The translations under genes were made by a program, and so were the position numbers. From assembly GCA_902806435.1 (NCBI GenBank), contig CADCWO010000246.1, positions 19,182-83,181 on the forward strand: DNA of 64,000 bases, read 5' to 3'. This document shows, one piece after another, positions 53,646 to 63,052 of the stretch (positions are counted from its first letter, which is position 1; each line of letters begins with the position of its first letter). The DNA is from an uncultured Synechococcales cyanobacterium. Its GTDB lineage: Bacteria; Cyanobacteriota; Cyanobacteriia; Thermosynechococcales; Thermosynechococcaceae. Under the pieces are notes generated by a model. It saw nothing but the letters and a program-made list of their open reading frames with translations, did no database searches and was not told the DNA's origin.

Positions 53646-53751
53646 CGACGCTTATATTTGACACTAGAGATTACTGTTAGAGTAGCGAATTTCTCTAGGG
53701 CAGGAGCCAGGTTCAGGTTATTAATCTAAACTCCCCGCATGAATATCTAAT

Positions 53752-55635
53752 TTACCTAGCCGGTGCTGAGCCTTTACGGACTACTGGGGGGCTACCAGCG
53801 GGAATAGCAGCAATTAGTTGCCGGGTATAGGGCTGTTGGGGAGCGCGATAAATGCTTTCAGCCGAACCAATTTCTTCGATTTTGCCCCGGTTCATCACCA
53901 TGATGCGATCGCTCATAAACTTCACCACCCCCAGGTCATGGGAAATAAAGATATAGGTGAGGTCAAACTCGCTCTGCAATTCTTTCAGCAAGTTCAGCAC
54001 TTGGGCCTGCACGGACACATCTAACGCGGAAACCGACTCATCGCAAATGATGAACCGAGGGTTCAGGGCCAGGGCACGGGCAATACAAACTCGCTGACGT
54101 TGGCCTCCAGAAAACTCGTGGGGATAGCGCCCCATCCAGTCAGGGCGAAGACCAACGCGCTCTAAGAGGTATGCCGCCCGCTGGCGACGTTGCCGTTCAT
54201 TGCGTTCACTAGCGTGAATTCGCATCGGCTCGATCACTGCAGCCCCAACGCTCATCCGGGGGTCTAAGGAGCTGTAGGGGTCTTGAAAGATCATCTGCAT
54301 GTCCCGCCGTAACTGCCGCAACCGCTGCTGGGGGAGCGTTGTAATTTCGCGTTGATCAAAAAAGATCCGGCCTCCAGTTGGTTGGATTAGTCGCAATAAG
54401 GCGCGGCCCAGCGTCGTTTTGCCACAGCCAGATTCGCCTACCAACCCCAATGTTTCTCCCGGATAAACGGCAAAGGAAACATCATTCACCGCAGGTAGGT
54501 AGCGAGCGGTTTGTCCAAACGCCCCGCGAATCGGGAAAAACACTTGTAAGTTTTCCACCGCCAGCAGCGGCGATCGCTGCTGCAAACGATTTCGTTGCTC
54601 TAGCTCTGTCTCCGTAACTTCCTGGCTGAGTGTAGCGGAGTGGAGTTTTTCGCGCAAGATTGTCTTACCTGCTAGATCGCTGACCGCTTCCATAAAGTCG
54701 GCCACTGTCGGCAGGTACTTCAGCCGCCGTTCTGGGTGAGGGCGGCAGGCCAGCAACCCTTTTGTGTAAGGATGCTGGGGAGCAGTGTAGATCTGCTGCA
54801 CCGGCCCAGACTCAACGATTTTACCTTGGTACATTACGGCTACTGTGTCTGCGATCTCGGCAATAATGCCCAGGTCGTGGGTAACAAAAATAATTGACAT
54901 GCCACGGGCATCACGCAGCTCTCGCAGCAAATCCAAAATAGTCGCCTGGACAGTGACATCCAAGGCTGTTGTTGGTTCATCAGCAATCAGCACCGCTGGA
55001 TCACTACAAATCGCCATCGCAATCATTACCCGCTGAATTTGCCCACCGGAAAGTTGGTGGGGGTAGCGATCTAGAAAGGCTTGTTTTTGCTGGTTAATAT
55101 ACCTTTGGCTGCCTCTGTCCTGGAGCTGAAGACCCTTTTCGCTTAGATAGCGCTGTTGCAGTTCTTCGTCCCGTGGGATTAGCTTGACTTCTTGCAGCAA
55201 AGCGATCGCTTGTCGCCGCGCTTCTGCTTTAGAAATACGTTGATGCTGACGAATCGCTTCTACAAGCTGAAACCCACAGGTATAGACCGGGTTGAGAGAA
55301 CTCATCGGTTCTTGAAAGATCATGGAAATTTGGCGGCCCCGGTACTGCTGGCTTTGCGCTTCTGATAGCTTCAGCAAGTCTATGGGTTTAGAAGTAGTAC
55401 CATCTCTCAGCTGCCGAAAGAAAATCTCTCCGCCGCTAATCACTCCCGGCGGACTGGGAACTAGGCGCATCACCGCTAAAGAAGTAACAGACTTACCCGA
55501 CCCCGACTCCCCGACAATCCCCAGGGTCTGCCCTCGATTCAATTCAAAGGAAATACCGTCAACGGCTGCAACCAGCTTATGATCAACTTGAAAGTGAACC
55601 TGAAGATTACGAACGTCGAGAATTTTTTCGCTCAT
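53752..55635 (-). CDS. fused dipeptide/oligopeptide-type ABC transporter ATPase
   Basis: 627 residues with two complete ATPase modules, like DppD+DppF (or GsiA) in one chain. Module 1: Walker A GESGSGKS (about 41-48), [18 protein letters not shown], Walker [13 protein letters not shown]. Module 2: [40 protein letters not shown]. Each has its own oligopeptide C-terminal (oligo_HPY) region. In module 2, Glu precedes Ser (DES) as in several family members. No permease or binding-protein gene is adjacent, so partners lie elsewhere. The start is ATG. Confidence 0.93.
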   Translation of the reverse strand: MSEKILDVRNLQVHFQVDHKLVAAVDGISFELNRGQTLGIVGESGSGKSVTSLAVMRLVPSPPGVISGGEIFFRQLRDGTTSKPIDLLKLSEAQSQQYRGRQISMIFQEPMSSLNPVYTCGFQLVEAIRQHQRISKAEARRQAIALLQEVKLIPRDEELQQRYLSEKGLQLQDRGSQRYINQQKQAFLDRYPHQLSGGQIQRVMIAMAICSDPAVLIADEPTTALDVTVQATILDLLRELRDARGMSIIFVTHDLGIIAEIADTVAVMYQGKIVESGPVQQIYTAPQHPYTKGLLACRPHPERRLKYLPTVADFMEAVSDLAGKTILREKLHSATLSQEVTETELEQRNRLQQRSPLLAVENLQVFFPIRGAFGQTARYLPAVNDVSFAVYPGETLGLVGESGCGKTTLGRALLRLIQPTGGRIFFDQREITTLPQQRLRQLRRDMQMIFQDPYSSLDPRMSVGAAVIEPMRIHASERNERQRRQRAAYLLERVGLRPDWMGRYPHEFSGGQRQRVCIARALALNPRFIICDESVSALDVSVQAQVLNLLKELQSEFDLTYIFISHDLGVVKFMSDRIMVMNRGKIEEIGSAESIYRAPQQPYTRQLIAAIPAGSPPVVRKGSAPAR

Positions 55636-55809
55636 AGAGTACAGGCACCGAGAGATATTACCGGATTCTAGCAGCGCTCATCCTCAATACTGCATTTAGG
55701 TTTGGTCTAAGGTAGATCACCCTTCATGCCCTTAGCTGGCACGGAACTAAACTTGTTACCCTGAAAGCGACTGCTTCCAAGTTTGCTTAGCTCAGCAAGA
55801 GAGAACACT

Positions 55810-56037
55810 ATGGCCCATACGATTGTTACCAATATCTGTGAAGGCGTTGCCGATTGTGTCGATGCCTGTCCGGTAGCCTGTATTCATGAAGGTCCTAGTA
55901 AAAATACAAAAGGCACGGACTGGTACTGGATTGACTTTGCTACCTGTATTGATTGTGGAATCTGCCTGCAAGTCTGTCCGGTTGAAGGGGCGATTGTTCC
56001 AGAGGAACGACCCAATCTGCAGGAAACGCCTGCTTAA
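55810..56037 (+). CDS. bacterial-type iron-sulfur ferredoxin
   Basis: 75 residues from the ATG at 55810 (MAHTIVTNICEGVADC). Two Cys sets: Cys10, 16, 20, 24 (ICEGVADCVDACPVACI) and Cys46, 49, 52, 56 (CIDCGICLQVCP). The second is a classical [4Fe-4S] motif. The first has unusual C-x5-C-x3-C spacing, as in cyanobacterial FdxB-like proteins. It is probably a low-potential electron carrier, with partner unknown. A longer TTG start is less likely. It is convergent with the AddB-like gene. Confidence 0.9.
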   Translation: MAHTIVTNICEGVADCVDACPVACIHEGPSKNTKGTDWYWIDFATCIDCGICLQVCPVEGAIVPEERPNLQETPA

Positions 56038-56090
56038 ATGCTCCACTATTTGCGGCCACACTAATTACACTAATTGCACAGATTGAAGAT

Positions 56091-58223
56091 TCACGCCGGT
56101 AAAGGGAAAGAGGCATCAACAAGCGGTAGAAGAGGACCTGCCTGTTCTTGACCGCTGACCGACAAGTCACTATGACACAGGTAAACTCTTTCTTCCACAC
56201 GGTTGAGTAGGTCGATGAGAAGCCGCTGCAGCTGTTCTTGGTCTGCCTGCATTTTCATCTGAGTTGTCCAAGCTTGCCCGGACCAATGCTTGAGGAAAAA
56301 AGGTGCTCCTAAAAGCACTACAGCCCCACCCCCATGCCATAGGGATGACCCGGTATCCAGCCAAAAATGCCAGCGGTGAGATTGACGAACGGACCGGTAC
56401 TGAAATGTGGTTGCTAGGGTTACCGCTGGCGGTCGTTGGCCAATATTCTGGCTCGGAAAAGGATTGGCAGTAATCGTGCCACTACGAAGTAGCCGGATGA
56501 ACTGGGCCACAGTAGTTGAGGATGTGTTTGAACGTTGGTCTTGTTGCTGTATGACTGCATTGCCAGTTGGGGGGCTCTGACGCAGGCGAGCCTCAACGTC
56601 CCAGTAGTGTTGAGCGGTCTCCAGTAGTTCTCTCAAGGCCGCCAGCTGATCATAGGCGAGGTTACGCGGCCACAGAAAGTGTTGAATCGTCTGATCCAGA
56701 ACTGCAATTGCAGGAGGGGGCAATCGCTGGGCTTGCTGGTGCTGCTGTTGGTTTAACCACTGGACAATCACTGTGTATGCCGTTGTAGCGGCGTATCCCA
56801 GGCGGTCCCAACGGGCAAATTTAGTGGCATCTAGCAGGCGAGGTCGGTCTAGATCAGGTTCAAAGCAATAGTCTGCCAAGAGGCCAGCCCGCACCGGATC
56901 AATCTTGGCGGTTGTTCCAGAGGAATGGGCTTGCCGTTGGATACTAAGGACAATCAACATTTCCGCCACATCATCTCGATTCACGAGTTGTCCTAAACCG
57001 GGATAGACCAAGGCCAACACTGTCAACAAGGCACGAATCATCGGAGAGCTGGCGAGGGGGCGCTGGTCGTTAAGCGAGTTAACAGCAATTCCTTGCTCAG
57101 TCAGAATTTTAGTTAATGTGTAGCGAGCGATCGCGTCCAAGCCCGGTCCAATCACAGCAATCTCCTGTGGCCCGACCGCACCGGAGCGCACGGCCTCAAC
57201 AATCGTGTCACCCGTCCGTCGCAGTAACTGGGCTCTAGAACTCGTTTGAATCGATTGGATGGTATCAGGCAGACTTAAGGCAGGGTTACTCAATAATTCA
57301 ACTACCGGGTAGCCAATCCGGCGGCCCAAGCAAGATCCAACAGGGTGCTCTAAGTGCTCTACTGTGCAATACTGGCTCAAGCCCGACAAGTACTGCGGGT
57401 CAGCCCCTAACCCCAGACGGATTCCTCCTTGTGGGTTGTAAGTAAATGCCCCAAAGACACCTTGCTCTAGCAAGACCTCAAATAAATCGCGGGCGATCGC
57501 AGGGTAGTTATCTACGTCATCAGCCAGTACTGCCCGGTAGCGCCGCAGCAACTGTTGCCGGTACGTAGGATGGGGTAACAGGTAGCGCCAGTACAATTCT
57601 GAAATAATGCCGTAGGTCAGCAGACCCCGCTCTAGGCACCAATCACGCCAGCGAACCAGTAATTGCCCCAGACAGTCCCAAACGGAGGTGGAAACATCTG
57701 GGGCAAAACCTGCTTGTAAAATTTCGGAAATCTTTTCTAAACCAATGCCACTCAAAGCAGCGACTTGCAATAGATCTAGCGCTTGACGCACCAAGCGAAA
57801 GGTTGGAACCCCCTCAATTTGTATCATTCCAGCGTCTAGTTCCTGTCGCCAGAGCTGCATAGCCAATTCCTGCTCATTTTCTGGTCGCAACCTTACAGGG
57901 AATTGGGGTTTCAAGTGCAGCTGTTCAATTAACAGGGGCCAAAACAATACCACCTCATCCTGAAAAAATCCCAGGGGAGTTGTGGAGTTTAGGGGATAGT
58001 GCCCTGCAGTTGCAGTGGTAATTTGGTTGCCTAGATCAATCCGGTTGCCGGCATTTGCAGCAAAAACCAATATCGCCTGCGTAGCCAGCATGCGCGCCCC
58101 CTGGCTACAAGTAGCATTGCTATCGCCATGAACGCCTGTTTCTATCCAAGCTTGATACTGGCTGATTAGTTGGGTCGTTTTACCACTGCGAACAGGACCT
58201 TCAATCCATAAGTTTAGATACAC
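56091..58223 (-). CDS. UvrD/AddB-like P-loop protein (recombinase family)
   Basis: 710 residues with a P-loop IEGPVRSGKTTQL at the N-terminus, a helicase motif-II-like AVLADDVDNYPA, and motif-III/IV-like regions (EIAVIGPGLDAIARYTLTKI; LTEQGIAVNSLNDQRPLASS). The final ~120 residues (TLATTFQYRS...HFWLDTGSSLW) resemble the SF1A C-terminal domain. Asp-Asp replaces the Asp-Glu of motif II, so ATPase activity is uncertain. No AddA-like nuclease is adjacent. The start is GTG. The call is to a helicase-related DNA repair protein, less sure than its neighbours. Confidence 0.65.
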   Translation of the reverse strand: MYLNLWIEGPVRSGKTTQLISQYQAWIETGVHGDSNATCSQGARMLATQAILVFAANAGNRIDLGNQITTATAGHYPLNSTTPLGFFQDEVVLFWPLLIEQLHLKPQFPVRLRPENEQELAMQLWRQELDAGMIQIEGVPTFRLVRQALDLLQVAALSGIGLEKISEILQAGFAPDVSTSVWDCLGQLLVRWRDWCLERGLLTYGIISELYWRYLLPHPTYRQQLLRRYRAVLADDVDNYPAIARDLFEVLLEQGVFGAFTYNPQGGIRLGLGADPQYLSGLSQYCTVEHLEHPVGSCLGRRIGYPVVELLSNPALSLPDTIQSIQTSSRAQLLRRTGDTIVEAVRSGAVGPQEIAVIGPGLDAIARYTLTKILTEQGIAVNSLNDQRPLASSPMIRALLTVLALVYPGLGQLVNRDDVAEMLIVLSIQRQAHSSGTTAKIDPVRAGLLADYCFEPDLDRPRLLDATKFARWDRLGYAATTAYTVIVQWLNQQQHQQAQRLPPPAIAVLDQTIQHFLWPRNLAYDQLAALRELLETAQHYWDVEARLRQSPPTGNAVIQQQDQRSNTSSTTVAQFIRLLRSGTITANPFPSQNIGQRPPAVTLATTFQYRSVRQSHRWHFWLDTGSSLWHGGGAVVLLGAPFFLKHWSGQAWTTQMKMQADQEQLQRLLIDLLNRVEERVYLCHSDLSVSGQEQAGPLLPLVDASFPLPA

Positions 58224-58430
58224 CGATTCCCCCAGACACTTGATTGTGCTCTGGCATAACCTTAGCTAATACATTTTAGCCTTGTGGCTACCCGGTACCC
58301 TTAATCAGACTCTCGAACAAATTTCAAGGGCGATGAAACAGCTCAAGCCGAACCTCAGATAAACCTATAATCACTATTTCGGGGTCTTAAATTACTTATA
58401 ATTTTAGGCAACATTGCCATAATCTCTGTC

Positions 58431-59789
58431 ATGAGAATCCCTGCCTTTGCTAGAAGATATATTCTTTCAGCACGCCAATGGTATAGCGGAACCGCTGAAA
58501 GAGCCCTTGATCAGGCTTATGACGCTGCGCTTAAGATTAAAAAGATTGAAGATGAGCATTTTGGTGGTAAAAAGATATCTTTAGATGCAGATTATGGAGA
58601 TGCAGTTTCTGCATACTTTCAGTCAGAGTTAAAAAAGCATTTAAGAACTGCTAAGTTTCGGCTCATGGAGTTCAGAGCTAGCAATTCAATCTTTAATCCC
58701 TCTCAATCAGGTAATTATTCAAATAAAAGCATTACAAGGCTTGACTCCCAAAAAACTATTAATTACTCCAAAGAGTACACCCTAGAAAAAAGTGAGTACA
58801 CCCTAGAAGTTGAAGTCAATGGCAGGACTACCCAAGTTTTAGAAAAACTAAAGTTTATTGATGACGTTATTGCTAAATATAAACCCGATAAATACGCAAT
58901 AACCACCTTAGATGATTTTGCTAGCAAGAGCGTCGAGACTGAGCAGAGATCCGAGCCACAGCCATCCGATAATGATAATTCTTTGATTAAGAAAAGTGGT
59001 TTCATTCCACGCTCAATTCTAAGAACAACAAATAAACTAAAGCGGGATCTTGATCCAGACATAGAAACAGAAGAAGAAGCTCTGAAAAAATTTCGCAAGT
59101 CCAAAGCTCGGACAAAAATTGCGGTTAGATTTCTTCTACTACTAATTATTGTCCCTTTGCTAACTCAGCAAATTTCTAAAAACTTTATTTTTGGACCACT
59201 AGTTGATTACTTTAATAATCCTGAGCGAATTGAAGTAACCTTAACTGGTGAACTTGAAGAAAAAGTTTTAGTTGAGCTAAATAGATTTAAGGAAAAAATA
59301 GAATTTGAGCGCTTAGTAGGTCGGCTTCCTGACCTGGATAGCGAGAAAATGGAACAACAGATAAAGGCGAAGGCCAACCAACTGGTCGAAGAGTACAGAT
59401 GGGTGGCGACTGACCCGGTCAAAAACGTTTTATCTGATGCCCTATCCCTCGGTGCTTTCGGTGTAATTGTTGCAACAGGCAAACGAGAAATTGCTATTCT
59501 CAAATCTTTTATTGATGAAGTGGTCTATGGCTTGAGCGACAGCGCTAAAGCTTTTGTGATTATCCTTTTTACAGACATTTTTGTCGGCTTTCACTCTCCC
59601 CATGGCTGGGAAGTAATTGTTGACGGCACCCTCCGACACTTTGGGTTGCCAGAGAATGAAGATTTTATCAACATGTTCATTGCCACCTTTCCAGTCATGT
59701 TAGATACCGTCTTTAAGTACTGGATCTTCCGCTATCTCAATCAGATATCTCCTTCGGCAGTCGCAACTTACAGAAATATGAATGAGTAA
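58431..59789 (+). CDS. pxcA: proton extrusion protein PxcA (CemA family)
   Basis: 452 residues. The N-terminal ~220 residues are hydrophilic and vary between species. The C-terminal ~230 form the CemA domain: a helix near IAVRFLLLLIIVPLLTQQIS, the conserved segment VVYGLSDSAKAFVIILFTDI, then FVGFHSPHGWEVIVDGTLRH and FIATFPVMLDTVFKYWIFRY. All are hallmark CemA/PxcA sequences. The protein is needed for light-driven proton release and CO2 uptake in cyanobacteria and is homologous to plastid CemA. It has clearly lower GC than its neighbours in the N-terminal half. The start is ATG. Confidence 0.93.
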   Translation: MRIPAFARRYILSARQWYSGTAERALDQAYDAALKIKKIEDEHFGGKKISLDADYGDAVSAYFQSELKKHLRTAKFRLMEFRASNSIFNPSQSGNYSNKSITRLDSQKTINYSKEYTLEKSEYTLEVEVNGRTTQVLEKLKFIDDVIAKYKPDKYAITTLDDFASKSVETEQRSEPQPSDNDNSLIKKSGFIPRSILRTTNKLKRDLDPDIETEEEALKKFRKSKARTKIAVRFLLLLIIVPLLTQQISKNFIFGPLVDYFNNPERIEVTLTGELEEKVLVELNRFKEKIEFERLVGRLPDLDSEKMEQQIKAKANQLVEEYRWVATDPVKNVLSDALSLGAFGVIVATGKREIAILKSFIDEVVYGLSDSAKAFVIILFTDIFVGFHSPHGWEVIVDGTLRHFGLPENEDFINMFIATFPVMLDTVFKYWIFRYLNQISPSAVATYRNMNE

Positions 59790-60061
59790 GAACTGATCAA
59801 TACCTTTGGCAGCTGTGAATAAACTACGTCAAAATGCCGCAACAGTTAGCAAAGTTATTTACTTGTGTCGGTAGCGTTAATCAAATCATAAACATTTCTT
59901 AGCATCCAGGGGAACAAGCATCAATAATAATCAATGGTGTAGCTAAAACGCTGCTACGGGGTACTTTAGCTTAGTGATGCTGTTTCAAGACAATTTCTCA
60001 AAATTCTTGAGCGCCTGTGCCAGAGCAGCAGTAATACACTTGAGCTGTTGTTGGCAATTTA

Positions 60062-63025
60062 ATGACTGGGGATTGCCTGATGACCTACACCAAACCTGCT
60101 ATCCACGAATTTCTCGCTACTATTTCTCCTTTCAATCAGCTGCCAAGGGTAGAACTGGAGAGACTGGCAGAGCAATTTCAACCCCTCCGCTACCGGATGG
60201 GTCAGGCCATCTTAGTCCGAGAAAAAGTTCCGGCTCAGGTAGTTATTCTTTATCAAGGGCAAGCCCGGTTGCTAGGGTATGACCCTCGTGCTCCCCAGGG
60301 AACTCCGGTCACGCTAAAGTTACTAGAACCCGGAGAAGTAATAGGTTGGGCTGGCCTGGTGCGGGGTATACCTTGTGAAACAGCGATCGCCTCTACAGAA
60401 GTAGTTGGATTGACCCTACCAGCCAGCCGGTTTTTAGCGTTATTACAGTCTCCGGCCCTGGCCGCGGCGTTTCGCGATCGGTGTGGGCTGATTGAAGTAT
60501 TCGACTTGCTGGGGGCAGAGTTAGCCCGCCGCGCTGACGGTACCGCTAACCTCAAGGAACTGGCACTTAAGGTGTGGCCGGAAGCCGTGATCCTGAACCT
60601 ACCCCCCGGTAAAACGCCTTTGAGCAAGATCGATCCCAACCTGGTTTGGTTTGTCAGTGGCGGCAACCTGGCTAATTCTCCAGCTGGGAGCCGTTTGGCG
60701 CCAGAGGTTGAGCACGATCAGCTAGTTGCTGGTCCTAACGGTGCCCGCCTGATGGGTTTTTGGGAATCTGTGCTTTCTCTGCCTGCGGCTACCCCTTTAG
60801 CTTTGCCAGGGGCAACCTGGGACGATATTCCCTATGCTTCTGAGCAGTTGCCTGAAGTAGAGCCTGAGCCTGGCAAACGGCTGAGGTATCCCTACGTCCG
60901 TGGCAGAGGGCCTCTAGATGCCGCTTTAGCTTGCTTTCAGATGCTGAGCCAGCACCTGAGCGTTCCCTTTCGGCGGGATGTGGTGCGCCGAGTCCTCAAC
61001 AATCAGATGCAGCGGACAGGCAATATTTCCCTGCAGACCTGTGGCGGCATTGCGGAGTTACTCGGGCTGAGTGCGCAATTAATTAATGTTCCGGCAAACG
61101 CGATGGGTCGCCTGCAAACCCCAGCGCTGGTCCGTTGGCAAGACAGTTTTGCCATCCTCTACGAAATGAGTGAAAAAGAATGGGTATTGGCAGTACCTGA
61201 AATAGGTATCCAGCGCTTGAAACCTGCCAGCTTTATCGAGAATTGGGGAGAAGAGCAGGTACTGCTACTGCAGCCCACCAAACATACCCCTCAGCAGCGC
61301 TTTAACCTCAGCTGGTTTTTACCCTCTTTGCTGCGTTACCGCAAGGTACTGATTGAAGTTTTTGTTGCCTCTTTTTTTGTGCAATTGTTTGCCCTGGCGA
61401 ACCCGCTGATGGTTCAAGTGATCATTGATAAAGTCCTGGTGCAAAACAGTACGGATACCCTAAATGTCTTGGGGATTTTCCTGTTACTAATGGCTGTCTT
61501 TGAGGCCGTACTGACGAGTTTGCGAACTCATTTATTTGTCGACACTACCAACCGGATTGATCTCAGCTTGGGCTCTGAGGTGATTGAACACCTGTTTCGG
61601 TTGCCCCTGCGCTATTTTGAACGGCGTCCTGTGGGGGAGTTAGCGACCCGCGTCAACGAACTAGAAAATATTCGCTCCTTTCTGACTGGTACCGCTTTGA
61701 CAGTGGTGCTAGATGCCATTTTCTCTGTGATCTACATCGTAGTGATGGTGATCTATAGTTGGCTGTTGACCCTGGTGGCATTAGCGACCGTGCCTTTATT
61801 TATCATCCTGACGGTGATTTTCTCACCGGTGGTGCGGCGGCAGGCAAGGACAAAAGCTGAGCGCAACGCCGAGACCCAATCCTACCTTGTGGAAGTGGTA
61901 TCGGGGATTCAAACCGTTAAGGCGCAAAATATTGAACTGCAATCGCGCTGGGCCTGGCAAGAGCGCTATGCTCGCTACATCAGTGCTGGTTTTGCCACCG
62001 TCTCCACCTCCACCACCGCCGGTTCAATCAGCAACTTTCTGAATAAACTCTCCGGCTTGCTGCTGCTCTGGGTGGGGGCCTACCTGGTTCTTCAGGGTAA
62101 GTTAACCCTAGGCCAGTTGATTGCCTTCCGGATTATTGCTGGCTATACCACCAGTCCACTGCTGCGCTTGGTCCAACTGTGGCAGAACTTCCAGGAAACG
62201 GCGCTCTCCTTAGAGCGCCTAAGTGATATTCTCAATACTCCGCAAGAAGTAGATGAGGCCGATCGTCATAACATCCCGATGCCCGTGATTGCGGGGGCAA
62301 TTAAGTGTGAGGATGTCTCCTTCCGCTTCACCAACAACGGCCCCTTGCAGTTGAACCACGTGAATGTCGAGTTCCCAGCCGGCACATTTGTGGGGGTTGT
62401 CGGTCAAAGTGGTTCCGGCAAAAGTACCTTGATGAAGCTTTTCCAGCGCCTTTACGACCTTGACTCCGGCCGGATTTTGATTGATGGCTACGATATCAGC
62501 AAGGTGGAACTGTATTCCCTGCGGCGGCAGATTGGCATGGTCCTCCAAGATTCACTGCTGTTTGATGGCACGGTGCAGGAAAATATTGCTCTCACCAACC
62601 CGGATGCACCCGCGGAGGAAATTATCGCTGCCGCCCAGGTCGCCTTTGCCCACGACTTTATCATGACCCTACCCAACGGCTACAACACACGGGTAGGAGA
62701 GCGAGGATCCGCCTTGTCCGGCGGACAACGGCAGCGAATTGCGATCGCCCGTACCGTTTTGCAAAACCCCCGGATGCTAATTCTGGATGAAGCCACCAGT
62801 GCCTTGGACTATCACGCAGAGCGGCAAGTCTGTACAAATTTGGCCAGTACCTTCCAAAAATCTACGATCTTTTTTGTCACCCACCGCCTCAGCACGGTGA
62901 AAAATGCCGATGTTATCCTGTTTATGGATCAGGGGGTGGTCGTGGAACAGGGTAAACACAACGACTTGATGGCGCAAAGAGGTCGCTATTACTGTCTTTA
63001 CCAGCAGCAAGAGGCACAAACCTAA
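60062..63025 (+). CDS. type I secretion ABC exporter with N-terminal cyclic-nucleotide-binding-like domain
   Basis: 987 residues. Residues 15-135 resemble a cNMP-binding domain (YRMGQAILVREKVPAQVVIL). Residues 275-400 align with a C39-like domain, but the catalytic-Cys position of the DCGxAC motif reads DAALACF, so it is a non-peptidase C39-like domain as in HlyB. Six membrane helices (about 420-690) precede the ATPase (about 735-985): GQSGSGKS, LSGGQRQRIAIARTVL, LILDEATSALD and VTHRLS. A better-supported start may be ATG at 60080 (MTYTKPAIHEFL), preceded by GGGG. The HlyD-like partner follows at 27 bp. Substrate unknown. Confidence 0.9.
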   Translation: MTGDCLMTYTKPAIHEFLATISPFNQLPRVELERLAEQFQPLRYRMGQAILVREKVPAQVVILYQGQARLLGYDPRAPQGTPVTLKLLEPGEVIGWAGLVRGIPCETAIASTEVVGLTLPASRFLALLQSPALAAAFRDRCGLIEVFDLLGAELARRADGTANLKELALKVWPEAVILNLPPGKTPLSKIDPNLVWFVSGGNLANSPAGSRLAPEVEHDQLVAGPNGARLMGFWESVLSLPAATPLALPGATWDDIPYASEQLPEVEPEPGKRLRYPYVRGRGPLDAALACFQMLSQHLSVPFRRDVVRRVLNNQMQRTGNISLQTCGGIAELLGLSAQLINVPANAMGRLQTPALVRWQDSFAILYEMSEKEWVLAVPEIGIQRLKPASFIENWGEEQVLLLQPTKHTPQQRFNLSWFLPSLLRYRKVLIEVFVASFFVQLFALANPLMVQVIIDKVLVQNSTDTLNVLGIFLLLMAVFEAVLTSLRTHLFVDTTNRIDLSLGSEVIEHLFRLPLRYFERRPVGELATRVNELENIRSFLTGTALTVVLDAIFSVIYIVVMVIYSWLLTLVALATVPLFIILTVIFSPVVRRQARTKAERNAETQSYLVEVVSGIQTVKAQNIELQSRWAWQERYARYISAGFATVSTSTTAGSISNFLNKLSGLLLLWVGAYLVLQGKLTLGQLIAFRIIAGYTTSPLLRLVQLWQNFQETALSLERLSDILNTPQEVDEADRHNIPMPVIAGAIKCEDVSFRFTNNGPLQLNHVNVEFPAGTFVGVVGQSGSGKSTLMKLFQRLYDLDSGRILIDGYDISKVELYSLRRQIGMVLQDSLLFDGTVQENIALTNPDAPAEEIIAAAQVAFAHDFIMTLPNGYNTRVGERGSALSGGQRQRIAIARTVLQNPRMLILDEATSALDYHAERQVCTNLASTFQKSTIFFVTHRLSTVKNADVILFMDQGVVVEQGKHNDLMAQRGRYYCLYQQQEAQT

Positions 63026-63052
63026 CTCTTTCCGTTCCGACAGGTATTTCTT